Below are positions 1 to 8,095 of a stretch of 39,433 nt of DNA, piece after piece. Origin of the DNA: a virus; IMG/VR virus record IMGVR_UViG_3300017917_001799, positions 1 to 39,433 of that record. The stretch is one strand, 5' to 3'. The notes beneath the pieces are model-generated. The model ran no database searches. It was not told the DNA's origin and saw only the letters and a program-made list of their open reading frames with translations. The first letter of the stretch is position 1, and each line of letters starts with the position of its first letter. Both the position numbers and the translations under genes were made by a program.

Positions 1-54
1 GAAGAAGAAGGCGGTACAGTAGGTTTTAGGAACGGCAACGGTCCTACAATGTGA
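1..54 (+). CDS. C-terminal end of an upstream phage gene (partial)
   Basis: An open frame runs in from the window edge and ends at TGA 52-54, giving 17 residues that finish in GFRNGNGPTM. The following rho-independent terminator supports this as a real gene end. The piece is too short to assign a function; its Gly/Asn-rich character would fit a structural protein next to the tail-fibre gene, but that is only a guess. Confidence 0.5.
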   Translation, partial: EEEGGTVGFRNGNGPTM

Positions 55-71
55 CATTATCTACGTACTTT

Positions 72-99
72 ATAGGGCTCTTAGGAGCCCTATTTTTTT
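72..99 (+). terminator. Rho-independent terminator
   Basis: A perfect 9-bp stem (72-80 pairs with 85-93) closes a TTAG tetraloop at 81-84 and runs into a T tract (93-99). It lies 17 bases after the stop of the partial upstream gene and before the late promoter of the fibre gene, so it separates the two transcription units. Confidence 0.9.
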
Positions 100-123
100 G
101 ATTTCAGTTTCTGGAACTGCTGG

Positions 124-131
124 CATAAATA
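124..131 (+). promoter_or_regulatory. T4-type late promoter element (CATAAATA)
   Basis: CATAAATA differs by one base from the T4 late -10 consensus TATAAATA. It lies 36 bases before the ATG of the tail-fibre-like gene, leaving room for a leader with a ribosome-binding site (AGGAG at 155-159, 8 bases before the start). Confidence 0.65.
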
Positions 132-167
132 TATTGAAATAGGATTTTTTGTCCAGGAGTTTAAAAC

Positions 168-1796
168 ATGCCTTTACAGATTCGCAGAGGTAATAACGCC
201 GAAAGGCAACAGATAACACCGGCGGCCGGCGAGCTAATCTACGTTACCGACACTAAAGTTATATTTGTCGGGGATGGTACCACACAGGGTGGCGTTCCAG
301 TAATTAACTACAGCTCAGGAACTATCAAAGACTTAGCTGCTGAAGTTTTTACACAAGGTGTTCACAACGGCATTTCGTTTACATATGATTCAGTTACCAA
401 TAGAATTAATGCCAACGTAGAACCAGATTTATCAAATTATGAAGGAACCATTGGTGCCTCGGCATTCAAGGGTTCTTTTTTCGCCGACGATTCAACAAGA
501 TTATTAAACGGCATCGATGGTAGTATCAATCTAAACGGTACAGTTAAAACTAACGTGATACCCGGCACCGACGGAGATTACGACCTAGGAAACCCCACTT
601 TTAGATTCAATGAATTATACCTAGCTGGTCCTTCATTATACTTAGGGGCAGCACAAATAGTATCTATCGGCAGTACTATAAATCTACCAGCCGGATCTAC
701 TGTTGCGGGAGTGCCGATCGGCACAGGGACCGGTGGTAGTGGCGATGGTATTGTTGAAGGCAGCAATTATAGGATCAACATCTATGGCGCAGACAGTACT
801 GTGATCGTAGATGCAGACAACGGTTATCTACGTGGTGACCTAGAAGGCTCCATTAAAGGTAATGTATTTTCTCCAGATAACAGCTCGATCGTTTTAAATT
901 CTGAAACAGCTACATTAAATGGAACTGTAGAAAATGCAGGACTTAGTATCACAGCCAACGGCGAAATTATCGGTAAGAGAGTATTCGGCGGAATTGATAG
1001 TCCTATTGATATTGGTACTGCTGGCATTCCTAGCACATTAAGAGTTTTTTCTGATCAAAGATTGGTACAGGGTTTCGGAACCACTGACGGAGTTCTTGGT
1101 CTAGATATAGAAGTCAGTATTTCAAGAGGTACAATGACTTCTCCGGTTATCGTCCAAGCAGGAGATACATTAGGCGGTTTAAGATACGAAGCATATGACG
1201 GTGTCGATTACCAATTTGCTAGCCAACTAAATTTCTTGATTGATCCAAGAACTACTCCTAGTTCGGGTAATATTCAAACTGTTACTATGATAGATTTTCC
1301 TCCTGATACTACCCCAGGAGATAGATCATTTGTATTCGATGGAGCAGGCGATTTTCATGCTCCGTTATCAGTTAAGTCATCAGTGCAGACATTGGGCGTA
1401 TACGACCTAACAGATCCTACAGTATCTTTATTCTCAAGTTACAGTGATCGTACTGCTGTATCCGGAACATATACTCAACTTGCATCGTTGGCAACAGAAA
1501 CCCAGGTAATATTTGCTTATCCTAAAGCAGATTACATCGGCGGAAAAATAATGTTGATCGTAAGAAATGACACAGCAGGTGGAACCAGTATCACCGAACA
1601 CAAAATCGTCAATACCACTTCTTCAGTGGTAGATTTAGTAGTTGGAGCATTGTTATCAGATGGTACTGCGCCGATCGCAACAGTAGTTACCCAAATCAAT
1701 GGTAATGATGTTGAAATAGGTTTTGATACATCCGGTACTAATACTGCAGGTGATGTCTTATCTTACAAAGCTGTAATTGAATTATTCACCGCTTAA
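168..1796 (+). CDS. Tail-fibre/receptor-binding-like structural protein, Mtd_N-type N-terminus
   Basis: This 542-residue protein opens with LQIRRGNNAERQQ, then AAGELIYVTDTKVIFVGDG, the pattern of the N-terminal domain of phage tropism-determinant and fibre proteins that attach to the baseplate. The middle is rich in Gly, Asn, Ser and Thr with short beta-repeat segments such as YDLGNPTFRFNELYL (about residues 138-152). The last 120 residues look like a beta-sandwich tip. No enzyme motif is seen. The start has a good AGGAG site and a late promoter, consistent with a virion gene. The gene overlaps the end of the opposing radical SAM gene by 15 bases. It may be the receptor-binding fibre or a baseplate-attached accessory fibre; the exact role cannot be decided here. 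Confidence 0.75.
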   Translation: MPLQIRRGNNAERQQITPAAGELIYVTDTKVIFVGDGTTQGGVPVINYSSGTIKDLAAEVFTQGVHNGISFTYDSVTNRINANVEPDLSNYEGTIGASAFKGSFFADDSTRLLNGIDGSINLNGTVKTNVIPGTDGDYDLGNPTFRFNELYLAGPSLYLGAAQIVSIGSTINLPAGSTVAGVPIGTGTGGSGDGIVEGSNYRINIYGADSTVIVDADNGYLRGDLEGSIKGNVFSPDNSSIVLNSETATLNGTVENAGLSITANGEIIGKRVFGGIDSPIDIGTAGIPSTLRVFSDQRLVQGFGTTDGVLGLDIEVSISRGTMTSPVIVQAGDTLGGLRYEAYDGVDYQFASQLNFLIDPRTTPSSGNIQTVTMIDFPPDTTPGDRSFVFDGAGDFHAPLSVKSSVQTLGVYDLTDPTVSLFSSYSDRTAVSGTYTQLASLATETQVIFAYPKADYIGGKIMLIVRNDTAGGTSITEHKIVNTTSSVVDLVVGALLSDGTAPIATVVTQINGNDVEIGFDTSGTNTAGDVLSYKAVIELFTA

Positions 1797-3344
1797 TTTT
1801 TTAATCAAAGGAATGAAATAATCATTCCTTACAGTATCAAGAAAAAGCTGAGAGAAATTAATTGATTCTTTCAGCTTTTTTATTTCTTGCTCAGTCATAT
1901 CTAAGAGTTTTTCTCGATCACAAAGACGATCGTCATTGTAAGAACTAATATAAAAATCACCCCGACATTCTCTAGGAACAAGTGTTTTGTTTATTTCAGA
2001 AGCTATAGATTCTGCCTCTTCATAGCTTCGTATATCTGTATCGTCGTCTTTACGCCAACTAAAATAATTTTTTTCTGGATTAGGAAAATAATAACCGTAC
2101 TTACTGTAATTTTTATCTATTTCGCTCATATACATATACTTGACCAAATCATGATTTCCTATAATGCTAAGAGGAAACATATTGGCAAGATCCACAGGAC
2201 AATCAGTTTGTTTAAAAAATTCAGCGGCGCGGTATATAGTATCTCGACTTTCATACGGTAGTCCTACAATGATACCGGCGGCGATATAACTTCTTGAACC
2301 CCAAACATCTTTACATTTATACATTGTTTCGATAATCCTATCACTGGCCATTCCCTTGCCAATAAATTTAGCCGTTTTAGGATTAAAGGTTTCTATTCCG
2401 AAATAAGTTTCAGCTATTCCTGCGTCTTTCAATAACGTTATCTGTTCTGAATGAACAGCTAGAATATCTGCTCTAAGATAGCACCAAAATTTCATTTCGA
2501 AAGGTAAGCTCTGACTAACATCTGCAAACATCTGCATCTTTTCTGTGCTGTCATTAAATGTATCATCGACTATGAAATATTTTGTGGTTCCCCATCTCTC
2601 ATAGTTTTCTATTAATTCTCTACGTATCACATCGGGATGTTTGAGATAATCTGCAGTCTTCTGTCCAATTAGAGGATAGCTGCAATAGGCACATTTGAAT
2701 TTACAGCCTCTACTGACTTCAAGATTCAAAGTTTCTTGTGGTTGTATAAAATCATAATCAGTATATGAAGTTGTACTGGTTCGAAAATCCCAAACGGGAC
2801 TGTGTGCTTTGCGATCGTGATCTATAATACGATTAAACAGTCGACGATTTTTACCGGAAAGAGAATCTAAAAGATCTAATGTTTCTGTCTCACCTATTCC
2901 TACTATAACATGATCAACTGGTGCATCAAGATAGAAATCTATTTTAGCACCTCCTATAAATGTCTTAGTTTTAGGATTTAATTTTTTAATATAACTGATC
3001 CAAGGTCCGTAGCAATTTTTAGAAAATGCCCCTATAAGATTATCGTCTCGTAGTCTTTCATTATCAAGATCCTCGCCCCCCTCTCCGGGATTTCTAGTTC
3101 GAACTCCTACATCTGGAAATTTATAAGGCATCCATGTAGTACTAAATCCTATCGCCAAGGTATTTTTTCCTACAGCACGATCTAATATTTCTGTATAAAT
3201 TTTCCAATCGACCAAGGAACTGAAGTCAATTACCAAGCAACTATAACCGTGTTCTCTTATATGGCTAGCCAATCTGTGTACACCGTACCCTCTAGTTTTA
3301 ACATCGAATTGTACAGTATCAGCGAATAAAACGACATCAAACAT
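1782..3344 (-). CDS. Radical SAM protein with B12-binding-like N-terminal domain (paralogue 1)
   Basis: A 520-residue protein. The N-terminus (residues 1-165) has the alpha/beta layout of B12-binding domains (RGYGVHRLASHIREHGY at 18-34, then LVIDFSS; GIGETETLDLL at 149-159) but lacks the DxHxxG cobalt-ligand motif. The radical SAM core follows, with C214, C218 and C221 in CKFKCAYC binding the 4Fe-4S cluster. FIVDDTFND and YFGIETFNP are typical strands of this B12-radical SAM layout. It is a tandem paralogue of the next gene upstream, which it overlaps by 8 bases, and the pair share an operon read leftwards from the late-type element at 4963-4970. Substrate is unknown; methyltransferases, cyclases and ring-contracting enzymes all use this layout. 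Confidence 0.8.
   Translation of the reverse strand: MFDVVLFADTVQFDVKTRGYGVHRLASHIREHGYSCLVIDFSSLVDWKIYTEILDRAVGKNTLAIGFSTTWMPYKFPDVGVRTRNPGEGGEDLDNERLRDDNLIGAFSKNCYGPWISYIKKLNPKTKTFIGGAKIDFYLDAPVDHVIVGIGETETLDLLDSLSGKNRRLFNRIIDHDRKAHSPVWDFRTSTTSYTDYDFIQPQETLNLEVSRGCKFKCAYCSYPLIGQKTADYLKHPDVIRRELIENYERWGTTKYFIVDDTFNDSTEKMQMFADVSQSLPFEMKFWCYLRADILAVHSEQITLLKDAGIAETYFGIETFNPKTAKFIGKGMASDRIIETMYKCKDVWGSRSYIAAGIIVGLPYESRDTIYRAAEFFKQTDCPVDLANMFPLSIIGNHDLVKYMYMSEIDKNYSKYGYYFPNPEKNYFSWRKDDDTDIRSYEEAESIASEINKTLVPRECRGDFYISSYNDDRLCDREKLLDMTEQEIKKLKESINFSQLFLDTVRNDYFIPLIKKLSGE
2539..2585. repeat. 47-bp exact direct repeat, copy 1
   Basis: These 47 bases are identical to 4112-4158. They encode TKYFIVDDTFNDSTEK on the minus strand inside the radical SAM core of the two tandem paralogues. 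Flanking sequence differs even at third codon positions, so the stretch is unusually well preserved and may mark gene conversion. Confidence 0.85.
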
Positions 3345-4956
3345 TTTTATTTTTTCTTAATTTTTCTAACAGAGGTGTAAAATATTCTGATGTTACACTA
3401 TTGATAAAAAATTCATCAAAGTCTATCGTAGAAAGTACCGCTGAATATTCTTCCGGTGTCATGTCTATAGTGCGTTCTCGATCTTTTAATATCGGATGAT
3501 TAAAAGAACTAACATAAAAATCTCCTTGTCTAGTTCTTTGATAAGGCTGGAGTTCAGCATAGCTTTGATCAGCGATTTCCATAGCTTCGGCAAAAGATCT
3601 TATATCTGTGCCATCATCCTTTTCCCAGGCAAGCATACCTTCTACACCGTCATAGGGAAAAACATAACCGTATTGTTCGTAATTGTTATCAAACCAGCTA
3701 GTAGGAAACCATTGGTTGCGTTCTGACTTTTTAACAATGTTCAAGGGATAAACAGTTGAAATATCCAAGGGACAATCGTTACGCTTTAACCACTCCATGG
3801 TCTGATTCCACGATGCTCTGGTTTCGAATGGAAGTCCGATCATAAAACCTCCTTCTATCCAGACTCTATCACCCCAGACTTCTCGAGCTTTATATAAAGT
3901 ATCTTTTCTCTTAGATGCAGCCATACCTTTTCCGATAGTTTTTGAACTTTGATCATTTAATGTTTCTAGACCAAAAAAAGTTTCTGCAAGTCCGCAGGCC
4001 TTTAATAATTCCATTTGTTCAGGAAATGCTGACAATAAATCTACCCTGGTATAACACCAAAATTTTAATTGAAAAGGTAAGTCTCTAACTACATTATAAA
4101 ACATTTCTAGTTTTTCTGTGCTGTCATTAAATGTATCATCGACTATGAAATATTTTGTAGTACCCCAACGTTCGTAATTTTCTAGTAACTCGTCTCTAAT
4201 AATATTAGGATATTTGAGATAATCATTGATATTTTTTTGACCGATCAATGGAAAATTACAAAAAGCACATTTAAATCTGCACCCTCTTCCTACTTCAATG
4301 TTTAAAGTTTCTTGCGGCTGTAAAAAATCATATTCTGTGTAGCGAGTAGAACTTTCTCTAAAATCCCAGGTGGGATTATGAGCCTTTCTATCGTAGTCAA
4401 TTATAGAATTAAAGATACGTTTAGGACCTCTACCGCTTAGGCTGTTCAAAAGATCTATGGTCATAGTTTCTGCTATACCAAAAATAAAATGATCAACGTT
4501 TTTAAAATCCATATAAAAATCAGTTTTCGCTCCGCCGAGAACTATTTTTGTTTTTGGGTTAACAGTCTTAGGATATCGTAGCCATTCATCTACTTCGTTC
4601 TTTCCAAACTTTACCACAAGATTATCTTTTCGCCAGTCGTGTTTTTCTTCTTTTGTATTAGACATTTCAAACATCTCGCCTATGTTATGACCGGGAATTT
4701 GATTGGTATATTCGCCTGGATTTTCAGGGAATCGATAAGGCAACCATGTAGTAGAAAATCCGATCATATAGGTTTCGGGACCTACTGAAAGATCAATAAT
4801 TTCTTTATATGTTTCAAAAGTTAACGCTGAACTAAAATCAACAACCAAACAGGTATATCCGTTGGCTCTAATTTGGCTAGCGATTCTGTGAACACCATAT
4901 CCACGAATTTTATGATGTGGATATGGAGCATCGGTAAATAGTATCACATTAAACAT
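3337..4956 (-). CDS. Radical SAM protein with B12-binding-like N-terminal domain (paralogue 2)
   Basis: A 539-residue paralogue of the 1782-3344 product with the same architecture: B12-binding-like N-terminus (RGYGVHRIASQIRANGY at 18-34), then the radical SAM core with C226, C230 and C233 (CRFKCAFC). It carries an extra charged insert around residues 80-112. Again there is no DxHxxG motif, so cobalamin may be bound base-off without a His ligand or not at all. It is the first gene of the leftward operon and starts 6 bases after the late-type element, with no visible ribosome-binding site. Two related enzymes side by side suggest consecutive or two-site modification of a related substrate; this is inference. 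Confidence 0.8.
   Translation of the reverse strand: MFNVILFTDAPYPHHKIRGYGVHRIASQIRANGYTCLVVDFSSALTFETYKEIIDLSVGPETYMIGFSTTWLPYRFPENPGEYTNQIPGHNIGEMFEMSNTKEEKHDWRKDNLVVKFGKNEVDEWLRYPKTVNPKTKIVLGGAKTDFYMDFKNVDHFIFGIAETMTIDLLNSLSGRGPKRIFNSIIDYDRKAHNPTWDFRESSTRYTEYDFLQPQETLNIEVGRGCRFKCAFCNFPLIGQKNINDYLKYPNIIRDELLENYERWGTTKYFIVDDTFNDSTEKLEMFYNVVRDLPFQLKFWCYTRVDLLSAFPEQMELLKACGLAETFFGLETLNDQSSKTIGKGMAASKRKDTLYKAREVWGDRVWIEGGFMIGLPFETRASWNQTMEWLKRNDCPLDISTVYPLNIVKKSERNQWFPTSWFDNNYEQYGYVFPYDGVEGMLAWEKDDGTDIRSFAEAMEIADQSYAELQPYQRTRQGDFYVSSFNHPILKDRERTIDMTPEEYSAVLSTIDFDEFFINSVTSEYFTPLLEKLRKNKNV
4112..4158. repeat. 47-bp exact direct repeat, copy 2
   Basis: Identical to 2539-2585, located at the equivalent place in the paralogous radical SAM gene. 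Confidence 0.85.
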
Positions 4957-4962
4957 AGTGTA

Positions 4963-4970
4963 TATTTAAG
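4963..4970 (-). promoter_or_regulatory. Late-type promoter element (CTTAAATA), leaderless arrangement
   Basis: Read on the minus strand the sequence is CTTAAATA, two mismatches from TATAAATA, followed by 6 bases and the ATG at 4956. A T4-type late start site would fall at or beside the start codon. It lies in the 26-base gap between two divergent genes. On the plus strand of this gap only a weaker GTTAAAAA (4970-4977) precedes the ATG at 4983. Confidence 0.5.
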
Positions 4971-4982
4971 TTAAAAATCTAG

Positions 4983-5687
4983 ATGAGAAAATTTAGTTGT
5001 GTCTTAGCATTTGGTGATAGTCATGTGGCAGGTTGCGAGCTCAGTTCGATGACTGGTCTTGATCAGTATCTCAACGGGCAGGTAACTATTGAGGAAGCAG
5101 ATGCTTCTGGTAAGTTATTTTCATTTCCTAAGATTGTTGCTGAAAAATTAAATATTCCTTGTTATAATTATGCAATGACTGGTGGTAGTAACAGTCGAAG
5201 TTTAAGATTATTGACACAGGCAGTACAAGAACATCCAAATGCCTTAGTTCTGTTTGGTTATACATGTACTGATAGAACTGAATTTTATTATCCGGATCAT
5301 GGTCTTTATCTGGGACGAGATAAGGATAATTTTATACAGGTAGGTATGCAATGGCAAGGAATGATAGACTCTTTTGTAAAGTCTTCGCCGATGAAACATC
5401 CGATCAATGATCTTTACATTAAAAATATTTTAAGACCTTATAATAATTTAAAAGAAATAATGTTCTGTGTTGACAATATCTGCACAGGATATGCTTTAGA
5501 CTTTATACATATACCCCTATTTCCTGACGACATTCCAGACGTAGAAAATCTAATGAATTTTCAAGAATATGGAAACTATATCGATTGGTGCGAGGGTAAT
5601 AAATTCAAACGCCTGCAATTCTTACACTACGATATAGAAGCTCATCAAAAATTAGCTGAACTTATTATCAAGGATCTAGGCGCATAG
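4983..5687 (+). CDS. SGNH/GDSL-hydrolase-like protein
   Basis: A 234-residue protein with the block I motif FGDSH (nucleophile S13), block II/III-like GGSN at 67-70, and a C-terminal D217-x-x-x-H221 (YDIEAH), the usual positions of the SGNH catalytic residues. Families of this fold remove acyl or other ester groups from sugars, lipids or peptides. There is no signal peptide, so it would act in the cytoplasm. It is a single-gene transcription unit inside the island, flanked by radical SAM genes on both sides, and its end overlaps the convergent radical SAM gene by 20 bases. Catalytic spacing at the C-terminus is slightly unusual (DxxxH rather than DxxH). Confidence 0.65.
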   Translation: MRKFSCVLAFGDSHVAGCELSSMTGLDQYLNGQVTIEEADASGKLFSFPKIVAEKLNIPCYNYAMTGGSNSRSLRLLTQAVQEHPNALVLFGYTCTDRTEFYYPDHGLYLGRDKDNFIQVGMQWQGMIDSFVKSSPMKHPINDLYIKNILRPYNNLKEIMFCVDNICTGYALDFIHIPLFPDDIPDVENLMNFQEYGNYIDWCEGNKFKRLQFLHYDIEAHQKLAELIIKDLGA

Positions 5688-6837
5688 CCTCTCTACTGCG
5701 AAATCTATAACGTTCGGGAACTGTATCCCATAGATTCATATTTCTATTCACAGCGGCATCTCTTAACATAATTTGATGTAAAAAATTAGTTATAGGTTTT
5801 CCCGGAACAAAATCACACCAAGGACCACAACGTAGTTCTTCAAGATCAATGGTTTTAGGATCACTCCACTGAATAAGTCTATGTGTAATACCGTTGATTT
5901 TAACCATGTAATGATAAAGGTTATCATCTGCAGAAATTTTTTCCCAGGTCCATCCCTTAGATATAACATAGTCTTGTATAGCCTTAACGTGGTCACTTAG
6001 ATACCATCTAGGCTCGTCTGGATTTCTGCCAATATCACTGCCGGCTCTTACACGATATTGCCAAGCACTATTTCCTAATCTCTGTATCTCATCTAACACA
6101 TCTGGAAAATGATTAACATCTTCCACGGTATATCCTACGTAATAAACAAAGATGCCTTCTTCGTTGCAGTTTTTAATACCTTCTAGTTGTTTTCTGTGTA
6201 CAGTTTCTCCCTGGTACGAGTGATGATTTAAACCGATCATAACCGCACGGCATCCAGCCTCTTTAATTTCTTTGACCCATTGACGGTCGGAAAATCTAAC
6301 TCCATTGGTTAATATAGTAATATCCTGATGATCTCTACCTAATCGTTTTTGTAACTGATCAATTTTTCTTATAAGCTCAGGTAAATCTTTTCTTAGCGTA
6401 GGTTCTGCTCCTGCTAGAATAACGCTACCTGCATCATCTGGCCATGCTTCTATTTGTGCCAATATCAAATCGATCGGTTTATCCTGAGTTTTATTTTCTG
6501 GCTCATGATAACAATGAGGACAATTTAGATTGCACCGATCGGTAACTTCAACCATGATACCGCTAGGAACATCGTATCCGTAAGGATCGAAATCTAGAGC
6601 ATAATAAAATTCAGAATCTCTCTCGATCATGTGTTCTGAATATCCGTGTTCAGAACAGGTTTTCCCTAACCATATAGATCCGTTTCTTTCAAACTTTTCT
6701 CCCGGAACGTGCCTATAACATTCATGACATAAAGATACTGTTTTACCTAAGACTATTTTCAATCCTAATCTTTGAGGTATCTGTAATGTATACAGAGTTT
6801 TTTTAACAAGATTTACTGTTCGATCAATTATTTCCAT
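5668..6837 (-). CDS. Radical SAM protein with N-terminal Cys-rich domain, Tes/MJ0619-like
   Basis: A 389-residue protein. An N-terminal metal-site-like domain has C37-x-x-C40 (SLCHECYR) and C61-x-x-H64 (KTCSEHG), the layout seen ahead of the core in the archaeal-type radical SAM families that include tetraether lipid synthase (Tes) and MJ0619. The core carries C102, C106 and C109 (CNLNCPHC), then LAGAEPTLR as the GGEP-like strand. Two further Cys (RCGPWC, about residue 335) may bind an auxiliary cluster. Those relatives form or methylate unactivated C-H bonds in lipids or pterins. It is the last gene of a three-gene leftward operon with the GNAT-like and kinase-like genes, overlapping the former by 10 bases. 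Family placement is from motif memory, not alignment. Confidence 0.75.
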   Translation of the reverse strand: MEIIDRTVNLVKKTLYTLQIPQRLGLKIVLGKTVSLCHECYRHVPGEKFERNGSIWLGKTCSEHGYSEHMIERDSEFYYALDFDPYGYDVPSGIMVEVTDRCNLNCPHCYHEPENKTQDKPIDLILAQIEAWPDDAGSVILAGAEPTLRKDLPELIRKIDQLQKRLGRDHQDITILTNGVRFSDRQWVKEIKEAGCRAVMIGLNHHSYQGETVHRKQLEGIKNCNEEGIFVYYVGYTVEDVNHFPDVLDEIQRLGNSAWQYRVRAGSDIGRNPDEPRWYLSDHVKAIQDYVISKGWTWEKISADDNLYHYMVKINGITHRLIQWSDPKTIDLEELRCGPWCDFVPGKPITNFLHQIMLRDAAVNRNMNLWDTVPERYRFRSREAMRLDP

Positions 6838-7382
6838 CTTGGATATTTTCCTAATTCTTCATAAAATTTATCTGGAAACAATTGCCAAACGGTCTGCATT
6901 GTTCCTCTATAAAAAAGATCCTTAACTCTTTTCATCTGTCCAGATTTCTCCATAGCTGGTCCAAAAATCCTATGTACTAATCTCTGCGTACCTGCATCAT
7001 TTTCGTTGCTAGTAATGTAAAGACTGCTGCCCTTAGGAGCCCATTCTATACAAGCAGGTATTAAGAATTGACTAGTAGCATGTTGATGTGTAACTATTTG
7101 ATTTGAAGTCCGTAATGTATTTAACGGTAATTGATCAGTGAATACACAGGTGCGAGCTGCGATCCTATAACTGTTTGGCCCCATCTCATCAAAACTATGA
7201 GCCGCTACTGAACCAACTGCTCGATCATTATAGTATAGAATCCAGACCTGTTTTTCTCTTTCATTGTTAAAACAGTCTACTAACATTTTTTGGCTTGCAT
7301 TATTAATGAATCCTTTGGAAGCCGCTGTATTATAAAAATCAGTGAGATCTATATCATTGGACCAAGGAATTATTTTATACAT
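6828..7382 (-). CDS. GNAT-acetyltransferase-like protein
   Basis: A 184-residue protein. The segment VWILYYNDRAVGSVAAHSFDE (about 46-66) followed by a strand with RIAARTCVF resembles the beta2-beta4 part of GNAT N-acetyltransferases, which move an acetyl group from acetyl-CoA to an amine. The R/QxxGxG/A pyrophosphate loop is not clearly present, so activity is uncertain. It overlaps the kinase-like gene by 13 bases and the radical SAM gene by 10 bases, so the three are probably made together. Confidence 0.45.
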   Translation of the reverse strand: MYKIIPWSNDIDLTDFYNTAASKGFINNASQKMLVDCFNNEREKQVWILYYNDRAVGSVAAHSFDEMGPNSYRIAARTCVFTDQLPLNTLRTSNQIVTHQHATSQFLIPACIEWAPKGSSLYITSNENDAGTQRLVHRIFGPAMEKSGQMKRVKDLFYRGTMQTVWQLFPDKFYEELGKYPRWK

Positions 7383-8056
7383 TTTACTCTGTCTATAAAA
7401 TCAGAAGGATAATTTTTTCTAAAACTTTCCCAACACAATATCTGTAGAAGATCAAACGGTTGAGGATCAGTCCAGCTTATGCCCATAGCATCAGTAACCT
7501 TTTTCATTTCTTCTTGTCTGGTGCTATAGATATGACTTGTATGTTCTTGTATGCTGATAGCCGGTTCTGTTTGATGATAAGTGAAAAAATAATTAATACT
7601 CTTTAATTTTCCGTCTACCACAAAGTAACTGCTAGGGTGCATAGAATATTTGTAAAGACCTAGATTTCTATGAGATTGAACGATATTAAGCATTTGTTCT
7701 TGCCAATCAGGCAAAACAGAATCGAAATTTTCTTGTTCGCAACCAGCTAATTCCCAAAAATCAGGACCCTGTACTTTTAAATATATCTTTCGTTGAATCA
7801 TATCAATGTCTAAAATTTCCGGAACTAACTCTGGATTTTTTTCAGACATTAAATTTAGATATTTCACTTCTCTTTGAAATTTCTGTTCCATAAGAGATGG
7901 ATCAACTACTTCATTTTGTCCTTTATGATATTCACCGTCATTGTAATACCATTGTACGAAAACTTTTTTATCCTCGCTCATTAGACTGGTGTAAATAAGA
8001 TTGTTGCGACAGAGTCCACTTCCTGGCACATTGTTGTAGTAATAATTGAAATTCAT
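7370..8056 (-). CDS. Degenerate protein-kinase-fold-like protein (paralogue of the 21291-21989 gene)
   Basis: A 228-residue protein. FQREVKYLNLMSEKNPELVPEIL (split at about 60-82) resembles the kinase N-lobe helix and following strand, and YKYSMHPSSYFVVDGKLK then SINYF (136-157) sits where kinases have the catalytic loop and DFG. The DFG position reads NYF and no catalytic Asp is visible, so it looks like a pseudokinase or a fold cousin rather than an active kinase. It shares the opening pattern NLIYTSLM with NLIYTPLI of the paralogue 14 kb away. It is the first gene of a leftward three-gene operon with a weak late-type element in front. Role unknown; a scaffold or substrate-binding part is conceivable. 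Confidence 0.45.
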   Translation of the reverse strand: MNFNYYYNNVPGSGLCRNNLIYTSLMSEDKKVFVQWYYNDGEYHKGQNEVVDPSLMEQKFQREVKYLNLMSEKNPELVPEILDIDMIQRKIYLKVQGPDFWELAGCEQENFDSVLPDWQEQMLNIVQSHRNLGLYKYSMHPSSYFVVDGKLKSINYFFTYHQTEPAISIQEHTSHIYSTRQEEMKKVTDAMGISWTDPQPFDLLQILCWESFRKNYPSDFIDRVKCIK

Positions 8057-8060
8057 ACAG

Positions 8061-8068
8061 TAATTATC
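8061..8068 (-). promoter_or_regulatory. Weak late-type element (GATAATTA)
   Basis: On the minus strand GATAATTA is followed by 4 bases (CTGT) and the ATG at 8056. Two mismatches make it weak on its own; the spacing matches the stronger elements in front of other island genes. Confidence 0.3.
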
Positions 8069-8095
8069 TAAATTTTAGAATGCGAGAATAGAAAC

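Noticed and set aside
1782-4956. Cobalamin-binding DxHxxG motif in the paired radical SAM proteins
   Set aside because: Not found; only the general B12-domain-like layout is seen, so B12 dependence is not claimed.
4970-4977. GTTAAAAA as a late promoter for the SGNH hydrolase gene
   Set aside because: Only 5 of 8 bases match TATAAATA in an AT-rich gap; spacing to the ATG is suggestive but too weak to list.
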